A stretch of 64,000 nucleotides of DNA. Origin: Variovorax sp. OV329. Its GTDB lineage: Bacteria; Pseudomonadota; Gammaproteobacteria; Burkholderiales; Burkholderiaceae_C. Both the position numbers and the translations under genes were made by a program. Of the stretch, positions 9,097 through 18,612 are shown piece after piece (the stretch's first letter is position 1; the number at the start of each line of letters is the position of its first letter). Location: assembly GCF_900114785.1 (NCBI RefSeq), contig NZ_FOUG01000007.1:124001-188000 (forward strand), in the 5' to 3' direction. A model generated the notes under the pieces. It had not been told where the DNA came from, ran no database searches, and saw only the letters and a program-made list of their open reading frames with translations.

Positions 9097-10422
9097 CTAC
9101 CGGACACCAGCAAGCAGGCTCGCCGCCAGGTGCCGCGCGGTTCGGGCGCTGGCGCCCTTGCCGGTAATCGCCAGCGCGGGGGGATGGGCGAGCATCCGCC
9201 CGAAGACGGCCCGCACTTCTTCCGCGCCGATGTCCTCGATCGTCGCAATCGCCTTGGCCATGGGCAGCACGGCCCCGGTGGCGAGGAGTTCTTCGACGGC
9301 CTGCTCCATCGCTGCGTAGGTTCGCTCTGCGGCTCGCACACGCGCGACGATCAGTTGATTCTTCGCCCGCTCCAGGTGCACCGGATCGATGGCTGCAGCC
9401 TGCGCACGCAGCAGGCCGCCCGTCTCCGTCACCAGCGCGTCGAGCTTGTCCGGGGTCGTGACCGCATGCACCACGAAGTTGGCCCAGGCGTCCCCGCTGT
9501 CCATCGTGGATTGGGCCGTGTAGGCCAGACCGAGCTGCTCCCGGACCCTGTCGACCAGGGGTGCCGACATCCCGCCTCCAAACAAGTTCGCCGCCAGCGA
9601 AGCCGCAAGGCGCCAGCGCTGCTGCGTCGTCTCATCCGGCCGTTCGGGCGTCAGCGGGTAGGCGATGTTGAGGAAAACCTGGGACACCCGGGTGAAGCGC
9701 CGGGCCACCGCGTGGCCGACGTACTTCGCGGGCACGGGCGGCGGCGAGGCAGGCAGCTGGGCCGATGAGGGCATCACGGAAAAGAGGTCTCCGGCCAGCG
9801 CCAGCCACGCGTCGACGTCGAAGTTCCCGGCCGCGGCGACGACGGTTCTTTGCGCCACGTAGTGGGTCCGCACGTGGCGCACCAGGTCTTCCCGGGTAAA
9901 GCCTTCAATGTTGCCGACGGTGCCGATCACAGGCATGCCCATCGGGTCGTCGCCCCAGATTGCGCGGTCGAGCAATTCGTCGGAGCTGTCCTGCGGGTCT
10001 TCCTCGTACTCGATGGCCTCCTGGCGGATCACCTCCAGTTCCCGCTGCAGTTCATCCTCCGGGAACGCACTGTTGAGGACGATGTCGGCTGTCATGCGCA
10101 ACAGATGCTGCGCGTGCCGGCCCAGGCCGGTCATGAAGTAGCCGGTGGTGTCCTTGCCGGTGAACGCATTGACGTCCGCGCCCAGCCGCTCCGCATCGAG
10201 GTTGATGGCTTGCACGGAACGAGTGGCGGTTCCTTTGAACGCCATGTGCTCGAGGACATGGCCGATGCCGTTGTTTTCCGGGCTTTCGTCGCGAGAACCT
10301 ACGCGAAGGAACACGCCCACACTGGCGCTTTGCACATGGGGCATGGGGATGGCCAGCAGCCGCACCCCGTTGGGGAGCGTGCGAAGGGCGATGGTGGCGG
10401 ATTTCGCCGGCATGAGGACCAT
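9097..10422 (-). CDS. M16-family zinc metallopeptidase (processing-peptidase-like)
   Basis: 441-residue protein of the M16B (mitochondrial processing peptidase/PqqL-like) family. The inverted zinc motif HVLEH is at residues 55-59, and the downstream acidic stretch EVIRQEAIEYEEDPQD supplies the third ligand Glu. The C-terminal half (about 200-441) is the second, non-catalytic M16 domain, including the usual LFGGGMSAPLVDRVREQLGLAY-type core. No signal peptide is evident, so it is probably cytoplasmic or acts with a partner. Many proteobacteria encode an active/inactive M16 pair; only this one copy, with an intact HxxEH, is present here. Its ATG lies 3 bases after the stop of a 48-codon frame, suggesting translational coupling. 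Confidence 0.9.
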   Translation of the reverse strand: MVLMPAKSATIALRTLPNGVRLLAIPMPHVQSASVGVFLRVGSRDESPENNGIGHVLEHMAFKGTATRSVQAINLDAERLGADVNAFTGKDTTGYFMTGLGRHAQHLLRMTADIVLNSAFPEDELQRELEVIRQEAIEYEEDPQDSSDELLDRAIWGDDPMGMPVIGTVGNIEGFTREDLVRHVRTHYVAQRTVVAAAGNFDVDAWLALAGDLFSVMPSSAQLPASPPPVPAKYVGHAVARRFTRVSQVFLNIAYPLTPERPDETTQQRWRLAASLAANLFGGGMSAPLVDRVREQLGLAYTAQSTMDSGDAWANFVVHAVTTPDKLDALVTETGGLLRAQAAAIDPVHLERAKNQLIVARVRAAERTYAAMEQAVEELLATGAVLPMAKAIATIEDIGAEEVRAVFGRMLAHPPALAITGKGASARTARHLAASLLAGVR

Positions 10423-10425
10423 GGC

Positions 10426-10572
10426 TCAACCGCCCGCCGGCTGCTGCAGGCTGACGCCGATGGCGTAGAGCGCGAGCAGGCCCAGCACGTGCCCGATGGC
10501 CACGCCCGGCTCCCGAATCGTGTGCAAGGCGTCGCCGCCGATGTCTGTCGAGATGCGCTTGCCTTTGGTCAT
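10426..10572 (-). CDS. Possible 48-residue membrane miniprotein upstream of the M16 peptidase
   Basis: An ATG frame encoding a basic start (MTKGKR), a middle HTIREPGVA and one hydrophobic helix (GVAIGHVLGLLALYAIGVSL), ending 3 bases before the peptidase ATG. The position and the single membrane-like helix favour a real coupled gene. Against it, no Shine-Dalgarno sequence precedes the ATG and I recognise no family. It could instead be part of the peptidase leader. Confidence 0.35.
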   Translation of the reverse strand: MTKGKRISTDIGGDALHTIREPGVAIGHVLGLLALYAIGVSLQQPAGG

Positions 10573-11236
10573 GGCAGCATTGTCGCCGCGCCCGCGGCCC
10601 TTGCAGTTGCGACGCCGGCTTCGGAGGACACCGGCGAGGTACCTGACAGCACTAAAGTTCGCTGGCTGCCTGCCGATATCCGGAGAGTCATGCCAACGCC
10701 CCAGCATCCAGCACAGCTGAACTCAGAGATGTGCCGCCTTCACCCGGCGAAGCAGTTCTTCAAGCTGTTCTTTGCCCAAGGTAACGCCGGAAACCCTCTG
10801 AAACCAGGTCGCCCTGAGCGGCGCTGCTGCCTCAGACTGTCGTGATGCGTTCCATCCTGCGGCGTCGCCGCGTAGACCCGACCATCGAGCCAGACTTGCC
10901 CGCTGTCAGTCAGCCGGCGCCGCTTTCCTTGCCCACGGTAACGCCACGGATCATTCAACGCGCTGCCGTAGTCGTTACGGAGCTCAGTGAGCTGGAGGCG
11001 CGCGCCTTGTGCGCGCGCGAGGGAATTGCGGTCTTCTGGCCTCGCCCCGGCAGCAAGCACACGACCTGACGCCCAACGGAGCCGATGAGCGAACCGCTCG
11101 AACCCGGTCGTTGCGAGCGATCCATGGTCGTGCGGTGGCCGTTGAGGTGTGCACAACGCCGGGCTGCGGCAGCTTCGGTCGCGCAGCGACCCAGGTCTGG
11201 CCGCGGGCGGTCTTGTCGCGACTCGCCACCGGATGC
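10573..11236. other. 664-base region without a recognisable gene
   Basis: The largest non-coding stretch of the left part of the window. It contains the sigma-28-like promoter at 10653-10679, facing right. Downstream on the plus strand a 51-codon frame (ATG 10691, stop 10845, begins MPTPQHPAQLNSEM) has no family I know. A leftward 138-codon frame (10740-11156) ends in basic, low-complexity sequence and looks like a composition artefact or a gene remnant. No terminal inverted repeats or transposase motifs were found. Confidence 0.5.
10653..10679 (+). promoter_or_regulatory. Sigma-28 (FliA) type promoter with no known gene downstream
   Basis: TAAAGTTC (-35) and GCCGATAT (-10) are separated by 11 bases, that is TAAA-N15-GCCGATAT, differing from the flagellar consensus TAAAGTTT-N11-GCCGATAA at two of 16 positions. 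This is as good as the fliC promoter in the same window. Transcription would begin near 10688 and run right, with the first ATG at 10691. Confidence 0.65.
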
Positions 11237-12238
11237 TCAGCCGTGGCCCAGGCGCCAGTTGGCAGGCGTGGTCTGATACCAGCGCCTGAACGCGCGCGTG
11301 AACGAAGTCTGCTCCGCATACCCCAGGCGGCTGGCCACCTCCGTCAGATGCAGACTGCGATCGGACAGCAATCTCGCCGATTCTTCGCGGCGATAGTCCT
11401 CGACGATCTGCGTGTAGCTACGATCGATTTCGCTCAAGCGGCGCTGCAGCGTGCGCTCGGATACACCGAGCAACCGCGCCATCTGGTCGACGTCGGCCTG
11501 GCCTTGTGCCAGCGCGCCACGCAGTCGCATCCGCACAGCACTCTCCAGGGCCGAGTCGGCGGGACGGTGGGCCTGCAACTGCTTCGCCAACTGGTTGAGT
11601 GTCGAGTGAAGATACGGATCCGCGCCAATGCAGGCGCTGTCCCAGTCGTCGGCAGAGATCGCGATCTCTGCGCAAGGGTAGTGGTACCGAATCGAAGTGC
11701 CGTAGATGCGCTCCCGGATCGGATCGTGCAGCGGGCGCGCGAGCGGCAAGCCCACCCGCAACGGTGTGAAGCGGCCGCCGCTCAGATGGCGCAGGCGCCC
11801 GAAGATCGAAGCCAAGGTGAACTCGAGTGGAACCACCGTCAGGTCGGCCAGGCCGCGAACCTGGACGACGTGCGTGCCGTCCTCGAGATGGTGCAGGTCC
11901 AGCCACACGTCGCTGGCCACCATCGCAAAGTGGAGGCGGGCCGACTCGACGCCGCCGCCCAGGGTCTCGGCGCTCCCCACCAGGTAGTCGAGCGCACCGA
12001 AGGCTCCAAAGGGGATGGCCATTGCCAGCGCCGTGGGCAGCGCCTCGTCGCCAAACATGTCCTGCGCTTCACGCCAAAGTGTCAGATAGGTCTGCTGCGG
12101 CACCAGTGCGTCTGCGCCTTCAGGAATCGGTCCCACCGCTACGCGCAGCCGTCCCATGTCGAGGCCTAGCGTGGCCAGGCCCTGGAGCTGGTTGCGCACG
12201 GTCGCGGCCGGCAGCCAAGCTGGTCTTGTCCCGATCAT
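11237..12238 (-). CDS. AraC-family transcriptional regulator (OruR/ArgR-like, PF12625 N-domain)
   Basis: 333-residue one-component regulator. Residues ~20-210 form an 'arabinose-binding domain of AraC' (PF12625) ligand domain (DALVPQQTYLTLWREAQDMFGDEALP). Residues ~230-330 are the double helix-turn-helix AraC domain (QMARLLGVSERTLQRRLSEI and EVASRLGYAEQTSFTRAFRR). The gene is divergent from the DUF3313 lipoprotein/ridA pair with a 91-base gap, so it probably controls that pair from the shared region; the ligand is unknown. Members of this subgroup often respond to amino acids or lipids. Confidence 0.9.
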   Translation of the reverse strand: MIGTRPAWLPAATVRNQLQGLATLGLDMGRLRVAVGPIPEGADALVPQQTYLTLWREAQDMFGDEALPTALAMAIPFGAFGALDYLVGSAETLGGGVESARLHFAMVASDVWLDLHHLEDGTHVVQVRGLADLTVVPLEFTLASIFGRLRHLSGGRFTPLRVGLPLARPLHDPIRERIYGTSIRYHYPCAEIAISADDWDSACIGADPYLHSTLNQLAKQLQAHRPADSALESAVRMRLRGALAQGQADVDQMARLLGVSERTLQRRLSEIDRSYTQIVEDYRREESARLLSDRSLHLTEVASRLGYAEQTSFTRAFRRWYQTTPANWRLGHG

Positions 12239-12329
12239 GGCGCGAGATGTTCAGGCATTGGCGTGCGCGGGCAATCCAGAGCGTGCGGGCCTCAATACCA
12301 TGACTTCATCCTTGCTTTGTGGAGAACCC

Positions 12330-12989
12330 ATGGAACGATTTTCCTTCAACCGCAAACTGCGGACAGCCCGAACGGCGTCCGGCTCCCTCCTTCGCGCGAG
12401 GCTGCGGGCCGGAATCCGGGCCATGCCCCTGCTCTTGGCGATGGCAGCGACAGCTTGCAGCTCGGTGATGACAGCCAACCCGAGCGGCTTTCTCAGCACC
12501 TACGACGGGCTTTCCGTCACGGGCGATCCTTCGGCCGCGCGTCGTGCCTCGGGACCCGTCGATCCGTCCCAGGTCACGCTCGCCGAGGTGCAGTGGCGAG
12601 CGCCCGAGCGCGCCGACATCGTCGACGAAGAAAGGCGTGCACTTTCGAGGCGGCTGGAGGCTGCGATTCGACAAGAAGTGGATGCCCTGCCGCCCGTTTC
12701 CAATGGTCGGGCCGTCATGTTGCGCGCAGCGATCACCCGCGTGGAGCCCGTATCGCCCGCGCTCAATACAGTGAGCGCGCTGGTGCTGTTCGTCCCGCTC
12801 GATCGCGGTGGGGCGGCCGTGGAGATCGAAGCCATAGACGCGCAGACCGGACAGCAGCTGGCGGCGCTGAACGCAGGCTACTTTTCGTCGATCACCGAGC
12901 TGGTGTCACGGTTCAGCAAGCTTGCACCCGCCGAGAATGCGCTGAAGAAGGCGGCCGTCGAGTTCGCTCGCCTGCTGCGCGCAAGTTGA
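12330..12989 (+). CDS. DUF3313-family lipoprotein
   Basis: 219-residue secreted lipoprotein. The start is the ATG at 12330, preceded by GGAG at 6 bases; the frame is open further upstream but without a better start. An Arg-rich N-terminus leads into a hydrophobic helix and a lipobox ending ATAC (about residue 46). The mature part is a DUF3313 domain (NPSGFLSTYDGLSV, VMLRAAITRVEPVSPALNTV, VEIEAIDAQTGQQLAALNAG). The family is predicted to be outer-membrane or periplasmic and has no defined function. It is followed after 40 bases by the ridA gene and faces the AraC regulator. Confidence 0.85.
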   Translation: MERFSFNRKLRTARTASGSLLRARLRAGIRAMPLLLAMAATACSSVMTANPSGFLSTYDGLSVTGDPSAARRASGPVDPSQVTLAEVQWRAPERADIVDEERRALSRRLEAAIRQEVDALPPVSNGRAVMLRAAITRVEPVSPALNTVSALVLFVPLDRGGAAVEIEAIDAQTGQQLAALNAGYFSSITELVSRFSKLAPAENALKKAAVEFARLLRAS

Positions 12990-13029
12990 CGGCCTTCGGG
13001 TTCGAGATCCCTACTTTCGAGGAGAAAAC

Positions 13030-13509
13030 ATGTCACGCGATTCAAGATTCAAGGAAGCCGCCGACAGGCTCGGCTATTCCTTCGACGACGAGATCAAGAT
13101 CGGCGGCAACTATGTCCCGCTGACGCGCCACGGTGGCCTCGTCTTCGTGAGCGGCCAGATTCCCCGGGTGCGCGATACGGTGGTGGTCACCGGGGCGGTG
13201 GGGGCCGAGGTCCCGCTGGAGCGAGCACGGATGGGCGCGAGCATCTGCATCATGCGGGCACTGGCCTTGCTCAAGCGCAGCCTCGGCTCGCTCGAACCCA
13301 TTGAAGGGATCATGCGCATCGGTGTCTACGTCCAGTCTGCGCCGAGCTTCACACAGCAAAGCGAAGTTGCGGACGCTGCATCCGACCTGCTTCTGAGCAT
13401 TCTGGGCGCCGACGCCGGCGCGCACAGCCGCACCTCGGTGGGCGTCATCCAGCTGCCGAAGTCGGCATCGGTCGAGATCGACCTGGTTGCCGCCGTTGCG
13501 AAGGGCTGA
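13030..13509 (+). CDS. RidA-family protein (YjgF/YER057c/UK114)
   Basis: 159 residues, longer than E. coli RidA (128) and of the type with SFDDEIKIGGNYVPLTRHGGLVFVSGQ at the N-terminus. RidA proteins hydrolyse reactive enamine/imine intermediates made by PLP enzymes. The conserved catalytic Arg of true RidA near residue 105 is not obvious (the sequence runs IMRIGVYVQSA), so the deaminase activity should not be assumed; it fits a Rid subfamily such as Rid6/7. A GAGGAG site 6 bases upstream supports the ATG. Probably cotranscribed with the lipoprotein gene. Confidence 0.85.
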   Translation: MSRDSRFKEAADRLGYSFDDEIKIGGNYVPLTRHGGLVFVSGQIPRVRDTVVVTGAVGAEVPLERARMGASICIMRALALLKRSLGSLEPIEGIMRIGVYVQSAPSFTQQSEVADAASDLLLSILGADAGAHSRTSVGVIQLPKSASVEIDLVAAVAKG

Positions 13510-13743
13510 GTAGCCGAGGCGCGAACGCTATCTCCCTGACCGTCTGGCCCAACGCGCCTACTTGCGACGCGCCAGCGGAGGCTGCGTGACATCCTGGACG
13601 CCCGCCAGCGACAACACCGCGATCAGGCCGACCTGCGCGTCCTCCCACGCGTTGGACGGACGAGCCGCAGTTCGATGTCGCACTGCACTGCCGCGACGCC
13701 GTACGGCGTGGCTCGCTCTCACAGCGCAGGATGACCGGCGCCC

Positions 13744-13779
13744 AAAAGAAAAAGCCCGCTACATATTCTGTAGCGGGCT
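13744..13779 (-). terminator. Intrinsic terminator of tRNA-Asn
   Basis: A perfect 11-bp stem (AGCCCGCTACA, 13753-13763, pairing with TGTAGCGGGCT, 13769-13779) has a 5-base loop. Read leftward it is followed by TTTTTCTTTT, a good U-tract, placing it 24 bases after the tRNA 3' end. On the plus strand only a short T run follows, so it acts mainly leftward. Confidence 0.85.
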
Positions 13780-13803
13780 TTCCAGGAACCACCTTGTATT
13801 CAG

Positions 13804-13879
13804 TGGCTCCCCGACCTGGGCTCGAACCAGGGACCTACGGATTAACAGTCCGGCGCTCTACCAACTGAGCTATCGGGGA
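13804..13879 (-). tRNA. tRNA-Asn (GUU anticodon)
   Basis: A 76-base cloverleaf with encoded CCA, read leftward. The acceptor stem TCCCCGA pairs with TCGGGGA; D arm AGCTCAGTTGGTAGAGC; anticodon loop CTGTTAATC with anticodon GTT; T arm CCTGGTTCGAGCCCAGG. The gene has its own promoter and terminator and appears to be a single-gene unit. Confidence 0.98.
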
Positions 13880-13890
13880 ACAAGCCTCAG

Positions 13891-13920
13891 ATTATAGCGC
13901 GCTTTTTGGCGCTCTTTCAA
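13891..13920 (-). promoter_or_regulatory. Sigma-70 promoter of tRNA-Asn
   Basis: Read leftward: TTGAAA (13920-13915), 18-base spacer, perfect TATAAT (13896-13891), ending 11 bases before the mature tRNA 5' end. The -35 matches 4 of 6 consensus positions. This is the strongest sigma-70 promoter seen in the window. Confidence 0.85.
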
Positions 13921-13925
13921 CTCGC

Positions 13926-16054
<2,129 letters not shown>

Positions 16055-16078
16055 CCTGCTGGAAAGGCTGCCGCGCCG

Positions 16079-16720
16079 CTACCAGCGCAGCAGCCGCGGC
16101 CCGAGCAGCGCGCCGGCCAGCACCGGGATCAGCATGCCGGCCAGGTACCACACCGCCAGGAAGGGTGCGGTGCTCTCGGTGCAATGCAGGGCGTAGACAG
16201 TGGCTCCCGCCCCACCCGCCAGCGCGCCCACCGCCGCACCGGCCCAGGCCGGCTGTGTGGGAGCCAGGCCCTTGAGGGCAAGCATGCCGGCCACGAACAC
16301 CGGCAGCGCAATCAGCGCGATGTTCAGGGCGCAGCTTCTCCAGGTCTGGCCCATCAGCAGTTCCATGCGCTCGCCTTCGGGCGCACCGAACCAGCGCACC
16401 AGCGCCATGCCCCAGACGAGCACGACGGGCACCACCAGCGTGAGCCACGCGTGTCCGATGCGCACCCCCGGCCGCGCCAGGCGCTGCGCCAGCACGAAGC
16501 CGCCCCAGGCGATGAAGAAGGGAAACATGATCTTCATCCACAGCATGGGCCAGAACATGGCCTGCACCAGGTCGCGCCGCAGACCGAACTGGGTGAGCAT
16601 CACCAGCGCTGCAATCGGCAGGCCCGCCAGCAGCGCCCAGACCAGCCGGCGAGTGGCAGCCTTGCGCGGCACGGGCTCGACGCCGGTGGCCAGCATGCCA
16701 ATCAGGTCGTCGGTCTTCAT
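16079..16720 (-). CDS. nrsF: NrsF/DUF1109-family membrane anti-sigma factor
   Basis: 213 residues with six predicted membrane helices (for example [53 protein letters not shown]) and a short cytoplasmic N-terminus ([17 protein letters not shown]) that matches the DUF1109 start. In Caulobacter NrsF holds sigma-F inactive at the inner membrane until metal or oxidative stress, probably through cysteines. Only two Cys stand out here, in TWRSCALN and YALHCTES. The gene overlaps the sigma factor by four bases (ATGA), as is usual for a sigma/anti-sigma pair. Confidence 0.88.
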   Translation of the reverse strand: MKTDDLIGMLATGVEPVPRKAATRRLVWALLAGLPIAALVMLTQFGLRRDLVQAMFWPMLWMKIMFPFFIAWGGFVLAQRLARPGVRIGHAWLTLVVPVVLVWGMALVRWFGAPEGERMELLMGQTWRSCALNIALIALPVFVAGMLALKGLAPTQPAWAGAAVGALAGGAGATVYALHCTESTAPFLAVWYLAGMLIPVLAGALLGPRLLRW

Positions 16721-17295
16721 GCTTTCTCCTTCAATGACCGGGCCAGCGCCTTCAGGCCCCGGTGCACATTCACTTTCACCGCCGACTCGGACATGCCGGT
16801 GAGGCTGGCCGTTTCGGCCACCGACAGGCCCTCGAGCTTGGTGTGCACGATGGCCAGGCGCTGGCGCTCAGGGAGCGTGCCCAGCAGGGTTTGCACATCT
16901 CGCCGGGCCTCGCCGGCGCTGGCATCGTTGTCCGCGAACAGGTCGGACGCGTCATCGAGCGGCAGGTGCAGCGCCTCGCGCCCCGACTTCGAGCGCAGCA
17001 GGTCGATCATCTTGTAGCGCGCAATGGCATGCACCCAGGCCGTCAGCGGCTGGTCGCTGTGATAGGTGTGACGCTGGTTGTGCATGGCAAGAAGGCATTC
17101 CTGGACAAGGTCCTCCACATCGTCGGGCCAGCCGAACAGGCGCTTGCCCAGAAAAGCACGCAGATGCCGGCTCAACTTCTGCAGAAAGGCGCGGTAGGCC
17201 ACGGCATCGCCGTCCAGGCCTTGCAGGAACAAGGTCCGCAGGACTGCTTCGATGTCGCTCGGCTGCGCCTGGTGTGCCTCTGGTATTCGAGTCAT
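16717..17295 (-). CDS. sigF: ECF sigma factor, SigF type
   Basis: 192 residues from the ATG at 17295 (a TTG three codons upstream is less likely). It contains sigma region 2 ([39 protein letters not shown]) and region 4 ([39 protein letters not shown]), with no region 1 or 3. It is paired with a DUF1109 anti-sigma factor and divergent from a bufferin operon, the same set as in the Caulobacter sigma-F regulon, which responds to copper, chromate, cadmium and oxidants. A GTAACC-N16-CGAA element overlaps the presumed start codon (17286-17311). If that promoter is used, the ATG would lie upstream of the mRNA start, so the true start is uncertain. Confidence 0.88.
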   Translation of the reverse strand: MTRIPEAHQAQPSDIEAVLRTLFLQGLDGDAVAYRAFLQKLSRHLRAFLGKRLFGWPDDVEDLVQECLLAMHNQRHTYHSDQPLTAWVHAIARYKMIDLLRSKSGREALHLPLDDASDLFADNDASAGEARRDVQTLLGTLPERQRLAIVHTKLEGLSVAETASLTGMSESAVKVNVHRGLKALARSLKEKA

Positions 17296-17311
17296 GAAGG
17301 CCAAGGGTTAC
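17286..17311 (-). promoter_or_regulatory. SigF-type promoter facing the sigma gene
   Basis: Read leftward: GTAACC (17311-17306), exactly 16 bases, CGAA (17289-17286). This matches the GTAACC-N16-CGAA motif reported, as I recall it, for Caulobacter sigma-F. It spans the annotated ATG of sigF (17295-17293), so a transcript from here would begin inside the annotated gene. Confidence 0.6.
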
Positions 17312-17354
17312 GCGGGCCTCGAAAAAGAAACCCGGGCGAATTGTGCCGCGTGTC

Positions 17355-17380
17355 GTAACCGCCCGAACACAGCAGGCGAA
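17355..17380 (+). promoter_or_regulatory. SigF-type promoter of the bufferin operon
   Basis: GTAACC (17355-17360), exactly 16 bases, CGAA (17377-17380). The expected transcript start near 17387 leaves a leader of about 60 bases before bufA. The same motif is present in the opposite direction 43 bases away, so the sigma factor probably drives this operon and possibly itself. Confidence 0.78.
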
Positions 17381-17446
17381 CTAGGCACGACCGAGCCGAT
17401 TCAGGTGCGGTCGATTCGGCAACATCCACACCCCAAGGAACTCAGC

Positions 17447-17740
17447 ATGAACACCCGTCCCTTTGCCATCACCGCCCTCAGCCTCAGCGCCCTGGTGGCC
17501 GGCGCCGCCTTCGCCCAGGACAACGCCAAGCCCGCCATGCAGGACAAGACCGCCATGGAGAAGTGCTACGGCGTGTCCATGGCCGGCAAGAACGATTGCG
17601 CGGCTGGACCCGGCACCACCTGTGCCGGCACCTCCAAGATGGACTACCAGGGCAATTCCTGGAAGAACGTGCCTGCGGGCACCTGCGCCTCCATCAAGAC
17701 CCCCAAGGGCATGGGCTCGCTGACACCGATCAAGTCCTGA
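17447..17740 (+). CDS. bufA: BufA1-type bufferin precursor (DUF2282), copper-binding RiPP
   Basis: 97 residues. Residues 1-23 are a Sec signal peptide (hydrophobic [16 protein letters not shown], cleavage after AFA). The mature part carries four cysteines at 40, 51, 59 and 80 in the family contexts [22 protein letters not shown] and AGTCASIK. In recent Caulobacter work such proteins (bufferins) have Cys residues converted by an MNIO enzyme to thiooxazole groups that bind copper in the periplasm. Here bufB and bufC follow immediately, the operon has a SigF-type promoter, and AAGGA precedes the ATG. That this copy is modified and binds copper is inference from family and context. Confidence 0.88.
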   Translation: MNTRPFAITALSLSALVAGAAFAQDNAKPAMQDKTAMEKCYGVSMAGKNDCAAGPGTTCAGTSKMDYQGNSWKNVPAGTCASIKTPKGMGSLTPIKS

Positions 17741-17763
17741 GCCCCCGGCAGCCGCGGCCCGAC

Positions 17764-18609
17764 ATGACGGAGCAGAAGATCCTGGCCGGCCTCGGGCTCA
17801 AGCCCGAGCATTTCGATGGCGCGCTGGCCTGCAGCCGCCCGGGCCTGTGGTTCGAGGTGCATCCCGAGAACTACTTCGTCGCCGGCGGGCCGCGCCTGCA
17901 CTGGCTGGAAGCGATTCGTGCGGCGCACCCGGTGTCCCTGCACGGGGTGTCGCTCTCGCTCGGCGGGGACGAAGCACCCGACGCCTCGCACCTGGCGCGC
18001 CTGGCCGGCCTGGTGCGGCGCATCGAGCCGGTGCTGGTGTCCGAGCACCTGGCCTGGTCGCGCTGGCGCGGCCACTACCTGCCCGACCTGCTTCCCGTCG
18101 TGCGCAGCAACGACGCCCTGCAGCGCATCGCCGACAACATCGAGCGCACGCAGGATGCGCTCGGTCGGCGCATCGCCGTCGAGAACCCCGCTCACTACCT
18201 GCACATCGACGAACATGCGTGGGACGAAGTCGACTTCCTGGCCGAGCTGGCGCGCCGCACCGGCTGCGGCCTGCTGCTGGACGTGAACAACGTGCATGTA
18301 TCGGCCAGCAACCTGGACTTCGATGCCGGCGGCTACATCGACCGCGTGCCGGCCGGGGCCATCACCGAGATCCACCTCGCCGGCCATTCGCGCGACCCGG
18401 CCCTGGGGGCCGGCCTGCTGATCGACTCGCATGACGAGGCGGTCGCTCCCGAGGTGTGGCGCTTGTACAGGCGGCTGGTGCGACGCTGCGGTCCGCGCCC
18501 AACGCTGATCGAGCGGGACGGCAAGTTGCCGGCGTTCGGCGAACTGCTCGCGGAACAACAGGTGGCCAGCGAGGAACTCGCGCTCGCCACAGAAAGCTCC
18601 GAGGCCTGA
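17764..18609 (+). CDS. bufB: BufB: DUF692 multinuclear iron oxidase (MNIO) that modifies bufferin
   Basis: 281 residues with a DUF692 TIM-barrel. Candidate iron ligands, all present: His60 (SLHGVSLS), Glu94/His95 (VSEHLAW), Glu140/Asn141 (AVENPAHY), Asp173-Asn176 region ([13 protein letters not shown]), His204 and His208 (EIHLAGH), Asp221/His223 (DSHDE) and Glu250 (LIERDG). MNIO enzymes oxidise Cys or other residues of peptide precursors (for example MbnB, TglH, BufB). Lying 23 bases after bufA and just before the DUF2063 partner gene, its substrate is almost certainly the adjacent BufA. It is cytoplasmic, so modification would precede export of the precursor. Confidence 0.92.
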   Translation: MTEQKILAGLGLKPEHFDGALACSRPGLWFEVHPENYFVAGGPRLHWLEAIRAAHPVSLHGVSLSLGGDEAPDASHLARLAGLVRRIEPVLVSEHLAWSRWRGHYLPDLLPVVRSNDALQRIADNIERTQDALGRRIAVENPAHYLHIDEHAWDEVDFLAELARRTGCGLLLDVNNVHVSASNLDFDAGGYIDRVPAGAITEIHLAGHSRDPALGAGLLIDSHDEAVAPEVWRLYRRLVRRCGPRPTLIERDGKLPAFGELLAEQQVASEELALATESSEA

Positions 18610-18612
18610 AAC

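Noticed and set aside
10740..11156. 138-codon leftward frame in the gene-poor region
   Set aside because: No family, no ribosome-binding site, basic low-complexity ends. Kept only as a comment on the region, not as a gene.
10573..11236. Insertion sequence or transposase remnant
   Set aside because: No terminal inverted repeats, target duplication or DDE motif could be found in the region.
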